NCBI RefSeq assembly: GCF_039962255.1
Contig: NZ_JAMPKY010000006.1
Span: 62,001-126,000 of the forward strand
Reading direction: 5' to 3'
Length of the DNA: 64,000 bases
Origin: Leptolyngbya subtilissima AS-A7
Lineage (GTDB): Bacteria; Cyanobacteriota; Cyanobacteriia; Phormidesmidales; Phormidesmidaceae
Shown one piece after another: positions 9,884 to 19,033 of this stretch. The first letter of the stretch is position 1. Each line of letters starts with the position of its first letter. Below the pieces are notes generated by a model. It searched no databases. It was not told the origin of the DNA and worked only from the letters and a program-made list of their open reading frames with translations. Position numbers and translations under genes: made by a program.

Positions 9884-10690
9884 CTACGCGGCGGTGGCCT
9901 TGCGGCGGCGCAGGGTGGTAAACCCACCGATACCTAGGGCCGCGATGCCGAGCAGGGCAGAGGGCTCAGGAACGTCCTCAGCGGGAGGTGCCCCATGCTG
10001 AATGCCGCGCACTGCGAAGATCACGTCGTTGTAGTCGCGATCGCCGCCGCCGACAATATCCTCAAATCCCAGGATGATCCAGTCTTGGTGCTGGAAGGCA
10101 ACCACGTGCTGTAGCCCGTTGGGGTTAGCCGCAGCGTCGGTGCCTAGCATCGTGTTGCCGCCGTTTTTGCCGTTCGACTTAATCATAAAGTCGAGCTGAG
10201 TAGCACCGACGAACGCCCCGAGGCTAGCACCTTGGCCTAGGGCCAGGGGACCATTGCTCTCGCTCAGTTTGCTATCGCGAGACGAAATGTCATCGAAGAT
10301 TTTGCCACTGCCGGTCAGGCCGCCGTTGGCATCGGTAGCGGTGTAGAAGAGCTGGTTGCGGTAGCCCGCGCCTTCGTTGATGAAGTAGACCTCAACCGGG
10401 TCAACCCCATTCCAAAACAGCTTGCTGGTATCGAGCTCATACTGGGCCAGAAAGCCTTGAGATAGGGCGTTGGCCTCGTTATTGATGAGTTTTTTGAGCT
10501 CCTCTAGGCTGGTAGAGGGCTTGGTAATGTTGAGGCTCTTGAGGTTGTCAAACCCGAGGTCAGTGGAAAACTGATCGGGGGTGAGGCCGGCAGCAGGTAG
10601 CTGAGCCTGGGCCGGAGCTGTGGCCATGACGCTGACACACACTGCGGCCGCCGCGAGTCCGGCTTCTAAAAGGTGACGGTTGATGAACAT
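9884..10690 (-). CDS. Secreted DUF4114 protein with PEP-CTERM sorting signal
   Basis: The 268-residue exported protein begins with a signal peptide (LEAGLAAAAVCVSVMATAPAQAQ, cleavage after AQA). The central domain contains GFEDIVGGGDRDYNDVIFAV, the signature end of DUF4114, with Asp/Asn residues that look suited to calcium binding. The C terminus (from VPEPSALLG) is a PEP-CTERM tag: a PEP motif, one membrane helix and an RRRK basic end. Such tags are processed by exosortase-type systems at the cell surface. The ATG at 10690 abuts an AGGAG with no spacer, which is unusual; a different start or leaderless behaviour is possible. No exosortase gene is in the window. Confidence 0.88.
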   Translation of the reverse strand: MFINRHLLEAGLAAAAVCVSVMATAPAQAQLPAAGLTPDQFSTDLGFDNLKSLNITKPSTSLEELKKLINNEANALSQGFLAQYELDTSKLFWNGVDPVEVYFINEGAGYRNQLFYTATDANGGLTGSGKIFDDISSRDSKLSESNGPLALGQGASLGAFVGATQLDFMIKSNGKNGGNTMLGTDAAANPNGLQHVVAFQHQDWIILGFEDIVGGGDRDYNDVIFAVRGIQHGAPPAEDVPEPSALLGIAALGIGGFTTLRRRKATAA

Positions 10691-11091
10691 CTCCTGGTAC
10701 CTGGCTAAAAGGTGGATGGGTTACATAGAACACCTGCCCCTAAGGGAGGATCTGGGGGCAAGCAGACTACATCGCAGTGGCGAGTTAGGCTGCCCTAGGG
10801 CCAGTGATAGTTGCACGGCTTGGGTCTAATCTATCTGGCTACTGTGGGAAGAGCCTGAGTAGATCCCCTGGACGTCAGATAAAGATTCAGTAATTCGAGT
10901 GGGATCAGGTCATAAAAATTGCCAAAAACACTGAGGCCATTGCCCTGGCAGTTTAAGACCGCCGGGGCAGTGGCTAAAACACGTTATGGGCTAGGAAGAC
11001 TGGAGAACCGCAGAAATTGCAGGGGGTCTCTTTCGCTTAGCGGCAATCAAGGGTTAGTGTCTAGCTTATCCACGTCGAGTAGGACAGCCCC
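10691..11091. other. 400-base divergent intergenic region
   Basis: No gene is visible. It must hold the promoters of the PEP-CTERM gene (leftward) and the LysR gene (rightward). A TGCCCC/GGGGCA inverted repeat (10735-10760) lies in the presumed leader of the PEP-CTERM gene. I see no clear promoter hexamers or tRNA. Confidence 0.5.
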
Positions 11092-12045
11092 ATGGCTAAA
11101 GCTGACCCCCATCGCCTAAAGCTCTCTCAACTGCGAGCGCTCGTGGCTATTGCCGATCGGGGTTCGTTTAGTGACGCCGCTCTGCACATGGAGCTTTCCC
11201 AATCGGCGGTAAGCCACGCCATCGCCACTCTGGAAGAGGAGCTGGGAGTGTCATTGCTCAGCCGAGGCCGCCAGGGGGCGGTGCTGACGCCAGTGGGTGA
11301 ACAAATCACTGAGGAAGCCCGGCAGGTGTTGCGATTGCTCTACACCCTATGCAATCGAGCTAACGAAGCGAGGGGGCTGCAAACGGGTGAAGTGCGAATT
11401 GCGGCCTTTCGCAGCGTGGCGACCCACATTTTACCGGAGGTGATCCGCCAGTTTCGGCAGCAGTACCCTGGGGTAGCCATTGCCATTGATGAAAAATCCC
11501 ACTATGAAATGGTGGAAAGCGATCTGCGCCAGGGAAGGGCCGATGTGGGGTTTACCTATTTGCCCAGCCGCGATGAGTTTGAGCAGTGGGAACTACTGCG
11601 CGATCGCTACATCATCATCCTGCCGCCTAGCTCCCAACCCCATGCTCCCCTTCCCCAACCCTTCACCTGGCAGGACCTGGAGGCTTATCCACTGATTTTG
11701 ACCCCAACTGACGATGGCGATCGCCAGTACCTCGATCGCCTGTTGCACAGCTGGGATCAGCAGTTGCAGCCCGCCTACGCCGTCCGCGAAGACTCGACTA
11801 TTCTCAGCATGGTGGAGCGAGGGTTGGGGGCCACAATCATGGCATCTTTGGCAGCGGAGCCTATCCCCCCAGGGCTACGGGTAGCGGAGTTGCCCCAGCC
11901 TCTAGAGCGTGTGATTGGGGTGATTGTGCTGCGGGATGCGCTCTTGCCACCGCCAGTGTATGCCTTTTTGGAGCGGCTTAAGGCGGTTTGGCTCCAGTCC
12001 CAGGCGGCTCAGTCTGCCTCTGATCTGGCCTCAGGAAGCCGATAA
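11092..12045 (+). CDS. LysR-family transcriptional regulator
   Basis: The 317-residue protein has an N-terminal winged helix-turn-helix (LSQLRALVAIADRGSFSDAALHMELSQSAVSHAIATLEEELGVSLLSR, about 10-60), a linker helix, and a periplasmic-binding-protein-like effector domain from about residue 95 (GEVRIAAFRSVATHILPEVIRQF). The target and effector cannot be read from the sequence; it is not next to an obvious target, since both neighbours point away or converge. In cyanobacteria LysR proteins such as NtcB, CmpR and RbcR act on nitrogen or carbon genes, but nothing here identifies it as one of these. Confidence 0.93.
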   Translation: MAKADPHRLKLSQLRALVAIADRGSFSDAALHMELSQSAVSHAIATLEEELGVSLLSRGRQGAVLTPVGEQITEEARQVLRLLYTLCNRANEARGLQTGEVRIAAFRSVATHILPEVIRQFRQQYPGVAIAIDEKSHYEMVESDLRQGRADVGFTYLPSRDEFEQWELLRDRYIIILPPSSQPHAPLPQPFTWQDLEAYPLILTPTDDGDRQYLDRLLHSWDQQLQPAYAVREDSTILSMVERGLGATIMASLAAEPIPPGLRVAELPQPLERVIGVIVLRDALLPPPVYAFLERLKAVWLQSQAAQSASDLASGSR

Positions 12046-12060
12046 TCCGACATCCCACTG

Positions 12061-12093
12061 AAACAAAAAATGCCTCGGCGCTAGGCCGAGGCA
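12061..12093 (-). terminator. Terminator of thrC
   Basis: Stem TGCCTCGGC / GCCGAGGCA has a five-base loop. Read on the minus strand it is followed by TTTTTTGTTT, so it ends the thrC transcript about 110 bases after the stop. Confidence 0.85.
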
Positions 12094-12201
12094 AACAGGT
12101 CGTTGTTGCTCTGGAAGGACGTTGAACGCGGTTCACATTCTCCAGATATTTCTACAGCAGCACACCTACCGATTTCGGACGGTAGCAAATATTAACCGGC
12201 A

Positions 12202-13314
12202 TTAAAAGCCCATGGCCTTGGCTAGGATATCAGGGTCTGGATTCAGCCCCCCTTTGACCTGGTTGTTGCTGTGGGCGATCGCGGTGTCAGGGTCTTTCAA
12301 GCCGTTGCCGGTCAACACACAGACAATATCGATACCAGCGGGCACCTGGTCTTTGACCTTCAGCAGCCCTGCTACCGAAGCGGCGCTAGCGGGTTCACAA
12401 AACACCCCCTCTAGGGCTAGTAGGCGGTAGGCGTCCAAAATTTCTGCATCGGTAACGGCGTTAAACTCACCCTGGCTGGCATCGCGCACCGCTTCGGCCT
12501 TGGTCCAGCTAGCGGGGTTACCGATGCGAATAGCGGTGGCGAGGGTTTGTGGGTCGCGCACCACGTGACCATTCACCAAGGGGGCGGCCCCGGCGGCTTG
12601 GAAGCCCATCATGCGGGGTAGGCGACTGCACTTGCGCTGCTGATGGTACTCACAAAATCCCATCCAATAAGCGGTAATGTTGCCCGCGTTGCCCACTGGA
12701 ATACACAGCCAGTGGGGGGCATCGCCCATGGCGTCAATGATCTCAAAGGCCCCGGTCTTCTGCCCCTCTAGGCGGTAAGGATTGACTGAGTTGACCAGGG
12801 TAATGGGGTAATCCTTCGCCAACTCCTGCACCATGGTAAGCGCATCGTCAAAGTTGCCGTTGATGGCTAGCACTTCGGCTCCGTAGAGCAAGGCCTGGGC
12901 CAGCTTGCCGAGCGCCACATAGCCATCGGGAATCAGCACAAAGGCACGCATCCCGCCTCGGCGGGCGTAAGCGGCAGCGGCGGCAGAGGTGTTGCCCGTG
13001 CTGGCGCAAATTACCGCTTCGGCCCCGGCCTCTTTGGCCTTGGAGATAGCCATGGTCATGCCCCGATCCTTGAAGCTGCCAGTGGGGTTGAGGCCATCGT
13101 ACTTGACCCACACCTTTACATCTTTACCAATGTGTTGGGCTAGGACTGGCATGGGAATCAGCGGCGTGTTGCCCTCGCACAGGGTAACCACCGGGGTCTG
13201 ATCGGAAACAGGTAAATACGATCGATAGGCCTCAATCAAACCTGGCCAGGGCTGGAGCCCGGCGGTGAGAGAGCGGGAAACGGCTGTGGCGGCTGGGTTT
13301 ACGCTTAGGGTCAC
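12202..13314 (-). CDS. thrC: Threonine synthase
   Basis: A PLP-dependent enzyme that converts O-phosphohomoserine to threonine and phosphate. The 370-residue protein is of the shorter class. The PLP lysine lies in [11 protein letters not shown], the phosphate-binding Gly-rich loop is PVGNAGN, and [14 protein letters not shown] and [10 protein letters not shown] are family segments. The first ~30 residues, before [13 protein letters not shown], are a short extension. Monocistronic, with its own terminator. No other threonine genes (thrA, thrB) are nearby, which is normal for cyanobacteria. Confidence 0.97.
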   Translation of the reverse strand: MTLSVNPAATAVSRSLTAGLQPWPGLIEAYRSYLPVSDQTPVVTLCEGNTPLIPMPVLAQHIGKDVKVWVKYDGLNPTGSFKDRGMTMAISKAKEAGAEAVICASTGNTSAAAAAYARRGGMRAFVLIPDGYVALGKLAQALLYGAEVLAINGNFDDALTMVQELAKDYPITLVNSVNPYRLEGQKTGAFEIIDAMGDAPHWLCIPVGNAGNITAYWMGFCEYHQQRKCSRLPRMMGFQAAGAAPLVNGHVVRDPQTLATAIRIGNPASWTKAEAVRDASQGEFNAVTDAEILDAYRLLALEGVFCEPASAASVAGLLKVKDQVPAGIDIVCVLTGNGLKDPDTAIAHSNNQVKGGLNPDPDILAKAMGF

Positions 13315-13604
13315 GGTAGGTTGACGATAGGGATAGAAGGCTAGAGACCTAGGGAGTGAGACCTAGCCCAAGGCTCAGCCTTTGTTTTCTAGTTTACCGT
13401 GAGCCTTGACCCCAACCGCTCAAGAGCGGTGTTTTTAGCACCAATGGAGCTGAGATTTGTGCCCCGCGGAGGATTTCCAGTTCACGAACTGCCCCAGGCC
13501 GACGCTGCGGTTTGCGATCGCCTGGTTTAAGATTGGTTGCTGGACAGGACGGTTAAAATGTCTTAACTTTCTGACTGAGTACAATTCTCTACCCAACTTC
13601 GCCC

Positions 13605-13907
13605 ATGAACGCCTCCGTAGACCGCGCTAACGTTCAGGCAACAGCTCTATCCAATGGAGCAGACCTAGAACCAGCGGCAGCCCCCCAGGAAGCTCTAGGA
13701 GCTGTAGCCCCAGTTGCCCTTGAAACAGTCCCCGCTGCCAACGATAAAATTTGCTGGATTGAAGTGCGCCAGGCTCCCTACCACCCCAATCAACAGGTCG
13801 AGCTGCTCCACTTGCAGGCCGAGGCCGAGGCTTTGCTATTGCAGCTGCAGGCTAAGCACCAGCGGCGCCAGAGCACCCCGAGCGGGGCTGTAGAGTCTCT
13901 CGTCTAA
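13605..13907 (+). CDS. Small conserved hypothetical protein with C-terminal helix
   Basis: The 100-residue protein has a low-complexity Ala/Pro/Glu-rich first half. The more constrained second half begins KICWIEVRQAPYHPNQQVELLHLQAEAEALLLQLQ, a short strand then a leucine-rich amphipathic helix. I recall the WIEVR...LLHLQAEAEALLLQL pattern from other cyanobacterial small proteins of unknown function. Upstream, at 13552-13567, GTTAA and TTAAC flank six bases, close to a likely promoter. It may precede the PilP-like gene in one transcript, though 175 bases separate them. Confidence 0.65.
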   Translation: MNASVDRANVQATALSNGADLEPAAAPQEALGAVAPVALETVPAANDKICWIEVRQAPYHPNQQVELLHLQAEAEALLLQLQAKHQRRQSTPSGAVESLV

Positions 13908-14082
13908 CACAAATGGCGCTGTTGCCCTGCGATTTTCGCCGGGATGCTCGTTCCGAGCCGGCTCCCGTTTCTGGGATGCCGTAGGCTTTACGCTCCTCGA
14001 ATTGCCCCCAATCCCTAACGGAAATGCGCCACTTTCTGAGAAATTCGCTATGGTTAGGGGGATTTTGTGGGGAGATGCTGCG

Positions 14083-14934
14083 ATGACCTACTCTGCCAAG
14101 CCAAGGCAAGCTAGAGAGCCCAAGCTAAAAAGCCTAGCCAACCGGAAGCTGTACTCTGCGATCGCAGGGGGCTTGCTGCTGGCGATCGCGGCTGGGGCTA
14201 CCATAAGACTCACCACAGCCGACTCCCGCAGCAATGAGGTTACCGAGGTCGCTCCGGTTTCCGACCAAGCCGCCGATAGCGCTCTGCCCCCCGCTACTGG
14301 GGAAGCGGCTACTCCCTTTCAATCAAAACCTTTCCATGCGGCATCGACCCCGCTGAGGCTGGCCGACCCAAGCCTGCTGCGCTCTACCTCTCCTCAGGCT
14401 CGAGTAGAAGCGATCGCGGCCGGTCGTTCTGATCCGTTTGCCTCAGTGGTGTTGCCAGGCCCTAAAGTATCGCGTTCCAGACCCGCTGCAGCCGTGTTGA
14501 CGCCAGCACCTGCTACGGCCAGAGGTCAGGCGCTACCGACGGTGCCAGTGTCGGCAACTCAGAGTTTGCCCCCTCTGCCCCAAGTGACCCAATCTGTGAC
14601 CCTGCCTAACCTACCGGCCCCCTTCCTACCCGGTAACGTGCCGCCTACTCCCACAGACCTTGCTGTTGCACCCACCGGCAGCCCGGCCTTTCAAAATCTG
14701 GTCGACCAGGTGGTGGTGAGCGGCGTAGTTCAGGTAGGCAGCGGCATTAGCGTGATTATCACTGAGCCTGGTAGCACCGTCAGCCGTCGCGTTGCCCAAG
14801 GCGACATGCTGGCCGGCGGCCGCATTAGACTTAAGTTAGTGGATATGTCTGGGCAAGAGCCCATGGTAGTGCTGACCTATGACGGTAAGGACTACACTCG
14901 TACTGTTGGGGCTCCCATGGTGAGTGCTCTCTAG
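14083..14934 (+). CDS. PilP-like inner-membrane protein (hypothetical)
   Basis: I choose ATG 14083 because GGGGAG lies eight bases upstream; an in-frame ATG at 14050 is possible. The 283-residue product has a cytoplasmic basic N terminus, one membrane helix (LYSAIAGGLLLAIAAGATI, about 20-38), a long Pro/Ala linker containing 'GRSDPFASVVLPGP', and a C-terminal beta-rich domain (VVSGVVQVGSGISVIITEPGSTVSRRVAQGDMLAGGRIRLKLV..PMVVLTYDGKDYTRTVG). A DPF motif, linker and small beta domain resemble the layout of type IV pilus PilP or type II secretion GspC-like proteins. That relation is inference; there are no other pilus genes here. Confidence 0.6.
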   Translation: MTYSAKPRQAREPKLKSLANRKLYSAIAGGLLLAIAAGATIRLTTADSRSNEVTEVAPVSDQAADSALPPATGEAATPFQSKPFHAASTPLRLADPSLLRSTSPQARVEAIAAGRSDPFASVVLPGPKVSRSRPAAAVLTPAPATARGQALPTVPVSATQSLPPLPQVTQSVTLPNLPAPFLPGNVPPTPTDLAVAPTGSPAFQNLVDQVVVSGVVQVGSGISVIITEPGSTVSRRVAQGDMLAGGRIRLKLVDMSGQEPMVVLTYDGKDYTRTVGAPMVSAL

Positions 14935-15125
14935 CGGTTTGGCACTCCCAACCATAGCTGTAACGCTGGCAAAGCAAAGTTTTGCTTAAGTTAGGCGGCT
15001 CACCCAACTCAGGATTGATATACAGAAGGGGTTAGCCAGGTGGCTAGGAGCCGATAGCGCTAGTCCAATCAGTTAGTAGCGCTTGACACCCTAGCGGTCA
15101 ATCAGTCGGCTTGGGGGAGTTACCT

Positions 15126-15638
15126 ATGGGCGGTAGTCAGACATCTTTTGGTAAAAAAGGGGCACCGCGATCGCTGGGGCTTGAAGGGGACGCCTACGAG
15201 TGCCCAGTCTGCCGTCATGGGCAAATTCAATCAATGACATTGATGGATACCTACGCCTGTAGCTTCTGCCGCCACATTTTTGAAGTCAACCTCGACCAGC
15301 AAACAGTGCATGTGGTAGACAGCGTGCAGCCCATGGGCTGGCGCTGGCAGGGTTGGCGTTGGCAACCGCTTTATCAAAGCCGGGGAGACCTCACTCTAAT
15401 TCTCTGGCTAGTAGGGTTGGCCCTGGTCATTCTCCCAGCCGGTCTAGTTGCCTTGGGGGGCTACGTGTTCCCACCCCTAGAGGCTACGGGAGTGAACTGG
15501 TCTCTGGTTTGGGCGATCGGTACATTAGCGGCCCACGGCGCCATGGTGGGCTGGTTGATCGCCGAGCATTACCAATTTCCGCTCTACGTGATGGCCAAAA
15601 TTCGTTTGCAAAGATTGTTAGAACGCCTGCCCGACTAA
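15126..15638 (+). CDS. Zinc-ribbon membrane protein of unknown function
   Basis: ATG 15126 is preferred over an in-frame TTG at 15111 because GGGGGAG sits six bases before it. The 170-residue protein carries an N-terminal zinc ribbon with two CxxC pairs (CPVCRHGQIQ and CSFCRHIF, about residues 24-49). A Trp-rich stretch follows (GWRWQGWRWQPLYQ), then two membrane helices (LILWLVGLALVILPAGLVALGGY and a second at WSLVWAIGTLAAHGAMVGWLI). The C terminus is short and basic. Likely a membrane protein with a cytoplasmic metal-binding head; function unknown. It converges with the gene at 15673-16617, with only 34 bases between them. Confidence 0.75.
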   Translation: MGGSQTSFGKKGAPRSLGLEGDAYECPVCRHGQIQSMTLMDTYACSFCRHIFEVNLDQQTVHVVDSVQPMGWRWQGWRWQPLYQSRGDLTLILWLVGLALVILPAGLVALGGYVFPPLEATGVNWSLVWAIGTLAAHGAMVGWLIAEHYQFPLYVMAKIRLQRLLERLPD

Positions 15639-15672
15639 CCGACACAGCTGGCCACCAAAACAATTCTTGTCT

Positions 15673-16617
15673 CTATTGGCAGTCGGTTGATGAAAACCAA
15701 ACCAGAGGAATCTTGGCGTCGCTGCGCCAGCGGACCCAGCCCTCTGAGATGCTAGAGCCAGGCAGTGCAGTACACCCTTGGGCCGGTTGAGTAACCCGCA
15801 CCCGCAGCCAGTCGCCTTCGAGATCGAGGGGTTGAATGATGCTGTTAGAGCCTATCAGGGCTTGAAGCGGGGCGGTACCGCTGGGTGCCAGTCGCATAGG
15901 TTGGGCCAGGCCCGGTCGCCGGAACTCAATCCGGGAGGCATCTTGCATAGATGACTCCCAAGTTTCAACAGTGAGAGGCAGGGTACCTAGCTCCAGGTGA
16001 GAGATGTGGGCCCAAGCGGCTCCGGCAGGAGTGTATTGAAAACGAAACCAACCATCGGAGCGAATTTCTAAAACTGGAAAGGTGTAGATCTGCTGCTCAG
16101 TTTGCACCATAGAGAAAGCAGCATCGCGGCCAATAGCTAGAGGGGTCCCGCCGTTGGGCACAAGCCAGCCGTTGATCAGCCATCCCCAGTGGGCACTGTC
16201 TGGACTGGGGTAAATGGGTAGGGCTACATCTCGAAGCCAGCTAGCGCCCGAGAGGCCCTCCGTAGTACCGGTTGACAGGTTGACGGGACGCAGGTGCCCA
16301 ATCCCGATGTCGTCGTTGGCGGCTGGGGTAAGGCCAATGATGCCCGTTGCGTCTGGGATAATGGAGTCGGGAAGAGGCGTCGGTAAGGGCGGCAGACTAG
16401 GAGTCGAAGCGTCTTGTTTGCCCCTAAGGTCTTGGGTAATGGAGAGCGGTTCTGGTGCAGCCCAAAGAGAGTTGACTGTAGCCGTTCCTAACCAGGTGGT
16501 GGCTAAGAACCCGATCGCAAAGGTGAGCAACCGGTCTGAACGGCCTAGTCTGTTTTGTTCTGAAGTATTGCCCAAGGGCCGTGGCAGATGAGACAGAAGA
16601 GGACGCATAGCCATCAC
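15673..16617 (-). CDS. Exported hypothetical protein with SH3-like repeats
   Basis: The 314-residue protein has an N-terminal signal or anchor (RLLTFAIGFLATTWLGTATVNSLWA), a Pro-rich linker, and a beta-rich region. That region has segments such as 'VALPIYPSPDSAHWGWLINGWLV' and 'WFRFQYTPAGAAWAHISHLEL', typical of bacterial SH3-like envelope domains. It ends with 'GDWLRVRVTQPAQ...GWVRWRSD', again SH3-like. No catalytic motif is seen. Three near-adjacent ATGs (16617, 16614, 16608) leave the start slightly uncertain. Probably periplasmic or cell-wall associated; role unknown. Confidence 0.65.
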   Translation of the reverse strand: MMAMRPLLSHLPRPLGNTSEQNRLGRSDRLLTFAIGFLATTWLGTATVNSLWAAPEPLSITQDLRGKQDASTPSLPPLPTPLPDSIIPDATGIIGLTPAANDDIGIGHLRPVNLSTGTTEGLSGASWLRDVALPIYPSPDSAHWGWLINGWLVPNGGTPLAIGRDAAFSMVQTEQQIYTFPVLEIRSDGWFRFQYTPAGAAWAHISHLELGTLPLTVETWESSMQDASRIEFRRPGLAQPMRLAPSGTAPLQALIGSNSIIQPLDLEGDWLRVRVTQPAQGCTALPGSSISEGWVRWRSDAKIPLVWFSSTDCQ

Positions 16618-16849
16618 AACTTGGAAGGGTAAATGTCAGAACTTGGTAGCGGTACGGCTGCGATCGCCGTTTGGATGCCCTAGACCGACTCGATTATGGT
16701 TTAGTCTGCCCATCGTAAGCCGCTTGCCGGGCTCGCTTAATCAACACTTAACTCCATTGTGACCGATGTAACACGGTCGCCCATAAAACATTCTGTAATT
16801 GCCGCTAGCGCCGATCCACTCAACCCCACTGCCTCAGGCCATTGTTTGG

Positions 16850-17827
16850 TTAAACCGACCGGCTCCTGAGCACGGTCAACAACTTGAGAAAGTGCTCGGG
16901 GAGGGGGGCTATCGCCACTACTGTCTCCCCCGTCACCGGATGGCGCAGCTCTAGTCGCTCGGCATGGAGCGCCTGACCGGGCAGCTTCACCCCCACATCG
17001 CGCCCGGTGCCGTAGGTGGGATCACCAACGATGGGATGGCCCATGTGGGTACTGTGAACCCGAATCTGGTGGGTGCGCCCAGTTTCTAGACGAAAGCGCA
17101 GCAGCGAGAAGTTGCCCAAGCGTTCTTCCACCTGCCAGTGGGTAACGGCGGTGCGACCTTTCTCTAAGGGAACGACGGCATGCTTTTTGCGATCGATGGG
17201 ATGGCGGCCCAGGGGCGCGTCAACGGTGCCGGAGGTGGTTTTGGGCGCACCGTAGACTAAGCCCAGGTATTCGCGGCGGGCGGTTTTGGCTTTCATCTGG
17301 GCTTGCAGGTCGCTGTGGGCCAAGTCGGTTTTGGCCACCACAATCGCCCCAGTTGTGTTTTTGTCTAGCCGGTGCACAATGCCGGGGCGCTGCACGCCGC
17401 CAATGCCCAATAGCTGATCGCCGCAATGGGCCAGTACGGCGTTGACCAGGGTGCCGCTCATGTTGCCAGGGGCAGGATGCACCACTAGTCCAGCGGGCTT
17501 ATTGAGAATGATTAAATGCTCGTCTTCGTAAAGAATGTCGAGGGGAATGGCCTCAGCAGTTAGCTCCAGCGGGCTGGGTTCAGGAATGGTGAGGTGAATG
17601 CGATCGCCCACCTGCACTGCCTCTTTCTTGTTGGTGCAGAGCTGCCCGTTGAGCTGCACATGTTGACAATCGATCAGCTTTTGAACGCGATTGCGGGAAA
17701 GTTCGTCCACGTTGGCGGTCAGCCAGCGATCGAGCCGTTCGGGGTCGGGGACAGTGACGGTGAGTTCGAGGGTTTGGTCGGCGATGGCTGAGAGTCTGAG
17801 CGCGGTAGGAGTTCTATAATCCATCAT
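16850..17827 (-). CDS. RluA/RluD-family pseudouridine synthase
   Basis: The enzyme isomerises uridine to pseudouridine in 23S rRNA. The 325-residue protein has an N-terminal S4 RNA-binding domain (RLDRWLTANVDELSRNRVQKLIDCQHVQLNG, about 30-65). The catalytic domain follows, with the active-site segment GIVHRLDKNTTGAIVVAK (catalytic Asp in HRLDK), LETGRTHQIRVHSTHMGHPIVGDPTYG and QALHAERLEL. S4 domain plus motif order fit RluD, but the exact target uridines cannot be told from sequence. Its start codon is only 27 bases from that of the divergent VOC gene. Confidence 0.93.
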   Translation of the reverse strand: MMDYRTPTALRLSAIADQTLELTVTVPDPERLDRWLTANVDELSRNRVQKLIDCQHVQLNGQLCTNKKEAVQVGDRIHLTIPEPSPLELTAEAIPLDILYEDEHLIILNKPAGLVVHPAPGNMSGTLVNAVLAHCGDQLLGIGGVQRPGIVHRLDKNTTGAIVVAKTDLAHSDLQAQMKAKTARREYLGLVYGAPKTTSGTVDAPLGRHPIDRKKHAVVPLEKGRTAVTHWQVEERLGNFSLLRFRLETGRTHQIRVHSTHMGHPIVGDPTYGTGRDVGVKLPGQALHAERLELRHPVTGETVVAIAPLPEHFLKLLTVLRSRSV

Positions 17828-17854
17828 AATTCGCTCTTTTCTCGGACGCGTTCT

Positions 17855-18319
17855 ATGAGCACTAGCCCTGCAACGTTAACCGCCCTCCTACCCGGTCAAC
17901 TGCGCCGCATTCACCACCTGGCGTTGAATGTAAAGGATATGGATGCCTCGCGGCGCTTCTACGGCGGACTGCTGGGCCTCAAGGAGTTAACTGGGGATGA
18001 AGTGGACGACACGCTTAAGGAACTGGTAGCTACGGGCAAGGTCGCCAACTTTGTTACCCCTGATGGCCTGATTCTCGATTTGTTTGGTGCCCCCGATTTG
18101 GAACCACCCGATCCCGATCCCGAGAAATCCTTTACTCGTGCTTACCATTTGGCCTTTGATATCACCCCGGCGGAGTTCGATCAGGCGTTGGCAGTCCTGG
18201 AGGTGAATGGGATTGCGATCGCCCACGGCCCCGTCACCCGACCCACCGGACGCGGCGTCTACTTTTACGACCCCGACGGCTTTATGGTAGAAATTCGCTG
18301 CAACCCGGTTGAGACCTAA
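17855..18319 (+). CDS. VOC (glyoxalase-fold) protein
   Basis: The 154-residue protein has two beta-alpha-beta-beta-beta modules. Candidate metal ligands sit where the family expects them: His in RRIHHLALNVKD, His in RAYHLAFDI and Glu in GFMVEIRCNP. 'DASRRFYGGLLGLKELTG' and 'GRGVYFYDPDGFMVEIR' are classic VOC segments. The substrate is unknown; dioxygenases, lyases and antibiotic-resistance proteins share this fold. It is divergent from the pseudouridine synthase gene with almost no intergenic space. Confidence 0.88.
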   Translation: MSTSPATLTALLPGQLRRIHHLALNVKDMDASRRFYGGLLGLKELTGDEVDDTLKELVATGKVANFVTPDGLILDLFGAPDLEPPDPDPEKSFTRAYHLAFDITPAEFDQALAVLEVNGIAIAHGPVTRPTGRGVYFYDPDGFMVEIRCNPVET

Positions 18320-18468
18320 AGCATGGAAGCATCGAAGGACGCCTCGCTATGCGACTGGTATCGCCACCTTCGCCCTGCCCAGTTTCCCCATGACGAGACG
18401 GTTGAAAGGTGCGATCGCACAACTACTCCCTAACGTTCCAGTCGCTAGGTCAAACGTGAATGGAGGAG

Positions 18469-18498
18469 TTCTTGAGTCAGCTAAAGGGTTGCTATGAT
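18469..18498 (+). promoter_or_regulatory. Possible promoter of exbD
   Basis: TTCTTG (18469-18474) and TATGAT (18493-18498) are separated by 18 bases, about 65 bases before exbD. The -10 is close to consensus. Confidence 0.4.
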
Positions 18499-18562
18499 TA
18501 AGCGGTCAGGATTGGAGTTCGCTTGACTCATCTATTCTTCTAGTAACGCCTGAAGGACCTCC

Positions 18563-18973
18563 ATGCGATTTAAGGCTCAATCTGACAAACGTGATTTGCC
18601 CGAGATCAACCTCGTGCCTATGATGGACGTCTTAATGACGATCCTGGTATTTTTCATCATTATTTCGATGACGGCTGAGTTTAATCAGCAGGCAGTCGAT
18701 GTTCAGCTGCCCTCGACCGAATCGGGCAGCAGCGCCGTTGACCAGCCAGACCCGCTCATCGTTGAACTAGACCAACAAGAGCAGCTTTACCTAGCAGGGC
18801 AGCCCGTTGATCCAGCCACGATGGCCCAGCAAATTCAGCAGTATCTCGCTGAAGATCCGCAGGGCGTTATTGTCTTAAAAGCCGATTATCAGCTGAGCTA
18901 TCAGCAAATTGTCGAAGTGCTCGGGCCAATGCGAGCCGTGGGCGGTGCCCAGGTTTCCCTAGCGATTGAATAG
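18563..18973 (+). CDS. exbD: ExbD/TolR-family biopolymer transport protein
   Basis: The 136-residue protein has a short basic N terminus, one membrane helix (PMMDVLMTILVFFIIISMTAEF, about 19-40) with the family's essential Asp near its start (MMDVL), and a periplasmic domain of about 95 residues. ExbD works with ExbB to convert proton flow into mechanical energy for TonB-dependent uptake or related envelope processes. No exbB or tonB gene is in the window, so the partner must be encoded elsewhere. Monocistronic, between a likely promoter and a clear terminator. Confidence 0.9.
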   Translation: MRFKAQSDKRDLPEINLVPMMDVLMTILVFFIIISMTAEFNQQAVDVQLPSTESGSSAVDQPDPLIVELDQQEQLYLAGQPVDPATMAQQIQQYLAEDPQGVIVLKADYQLSYQQIVEVLGPMRAVGGAQVSLAIE

Positions 18974-18991
18974 TAAATCAGCGAAAAACAC

Positions 18992-19024
18992 AGTCCCCAG
19001 TGAGTGATTCACTGAGGGACTTTG
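18992..19024. terminator. Terminator between exbD and dxs
   Basis: AGTCCC and GGGACT enclose a second stem AGTGA/TCACT, followed by TTTGTTG on the plus strand. It lies between two convergent genes, but the U-rich tail favours exbD. Confidence 0.75.
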
Positions 19025-19033
19025 TTGTACAGG

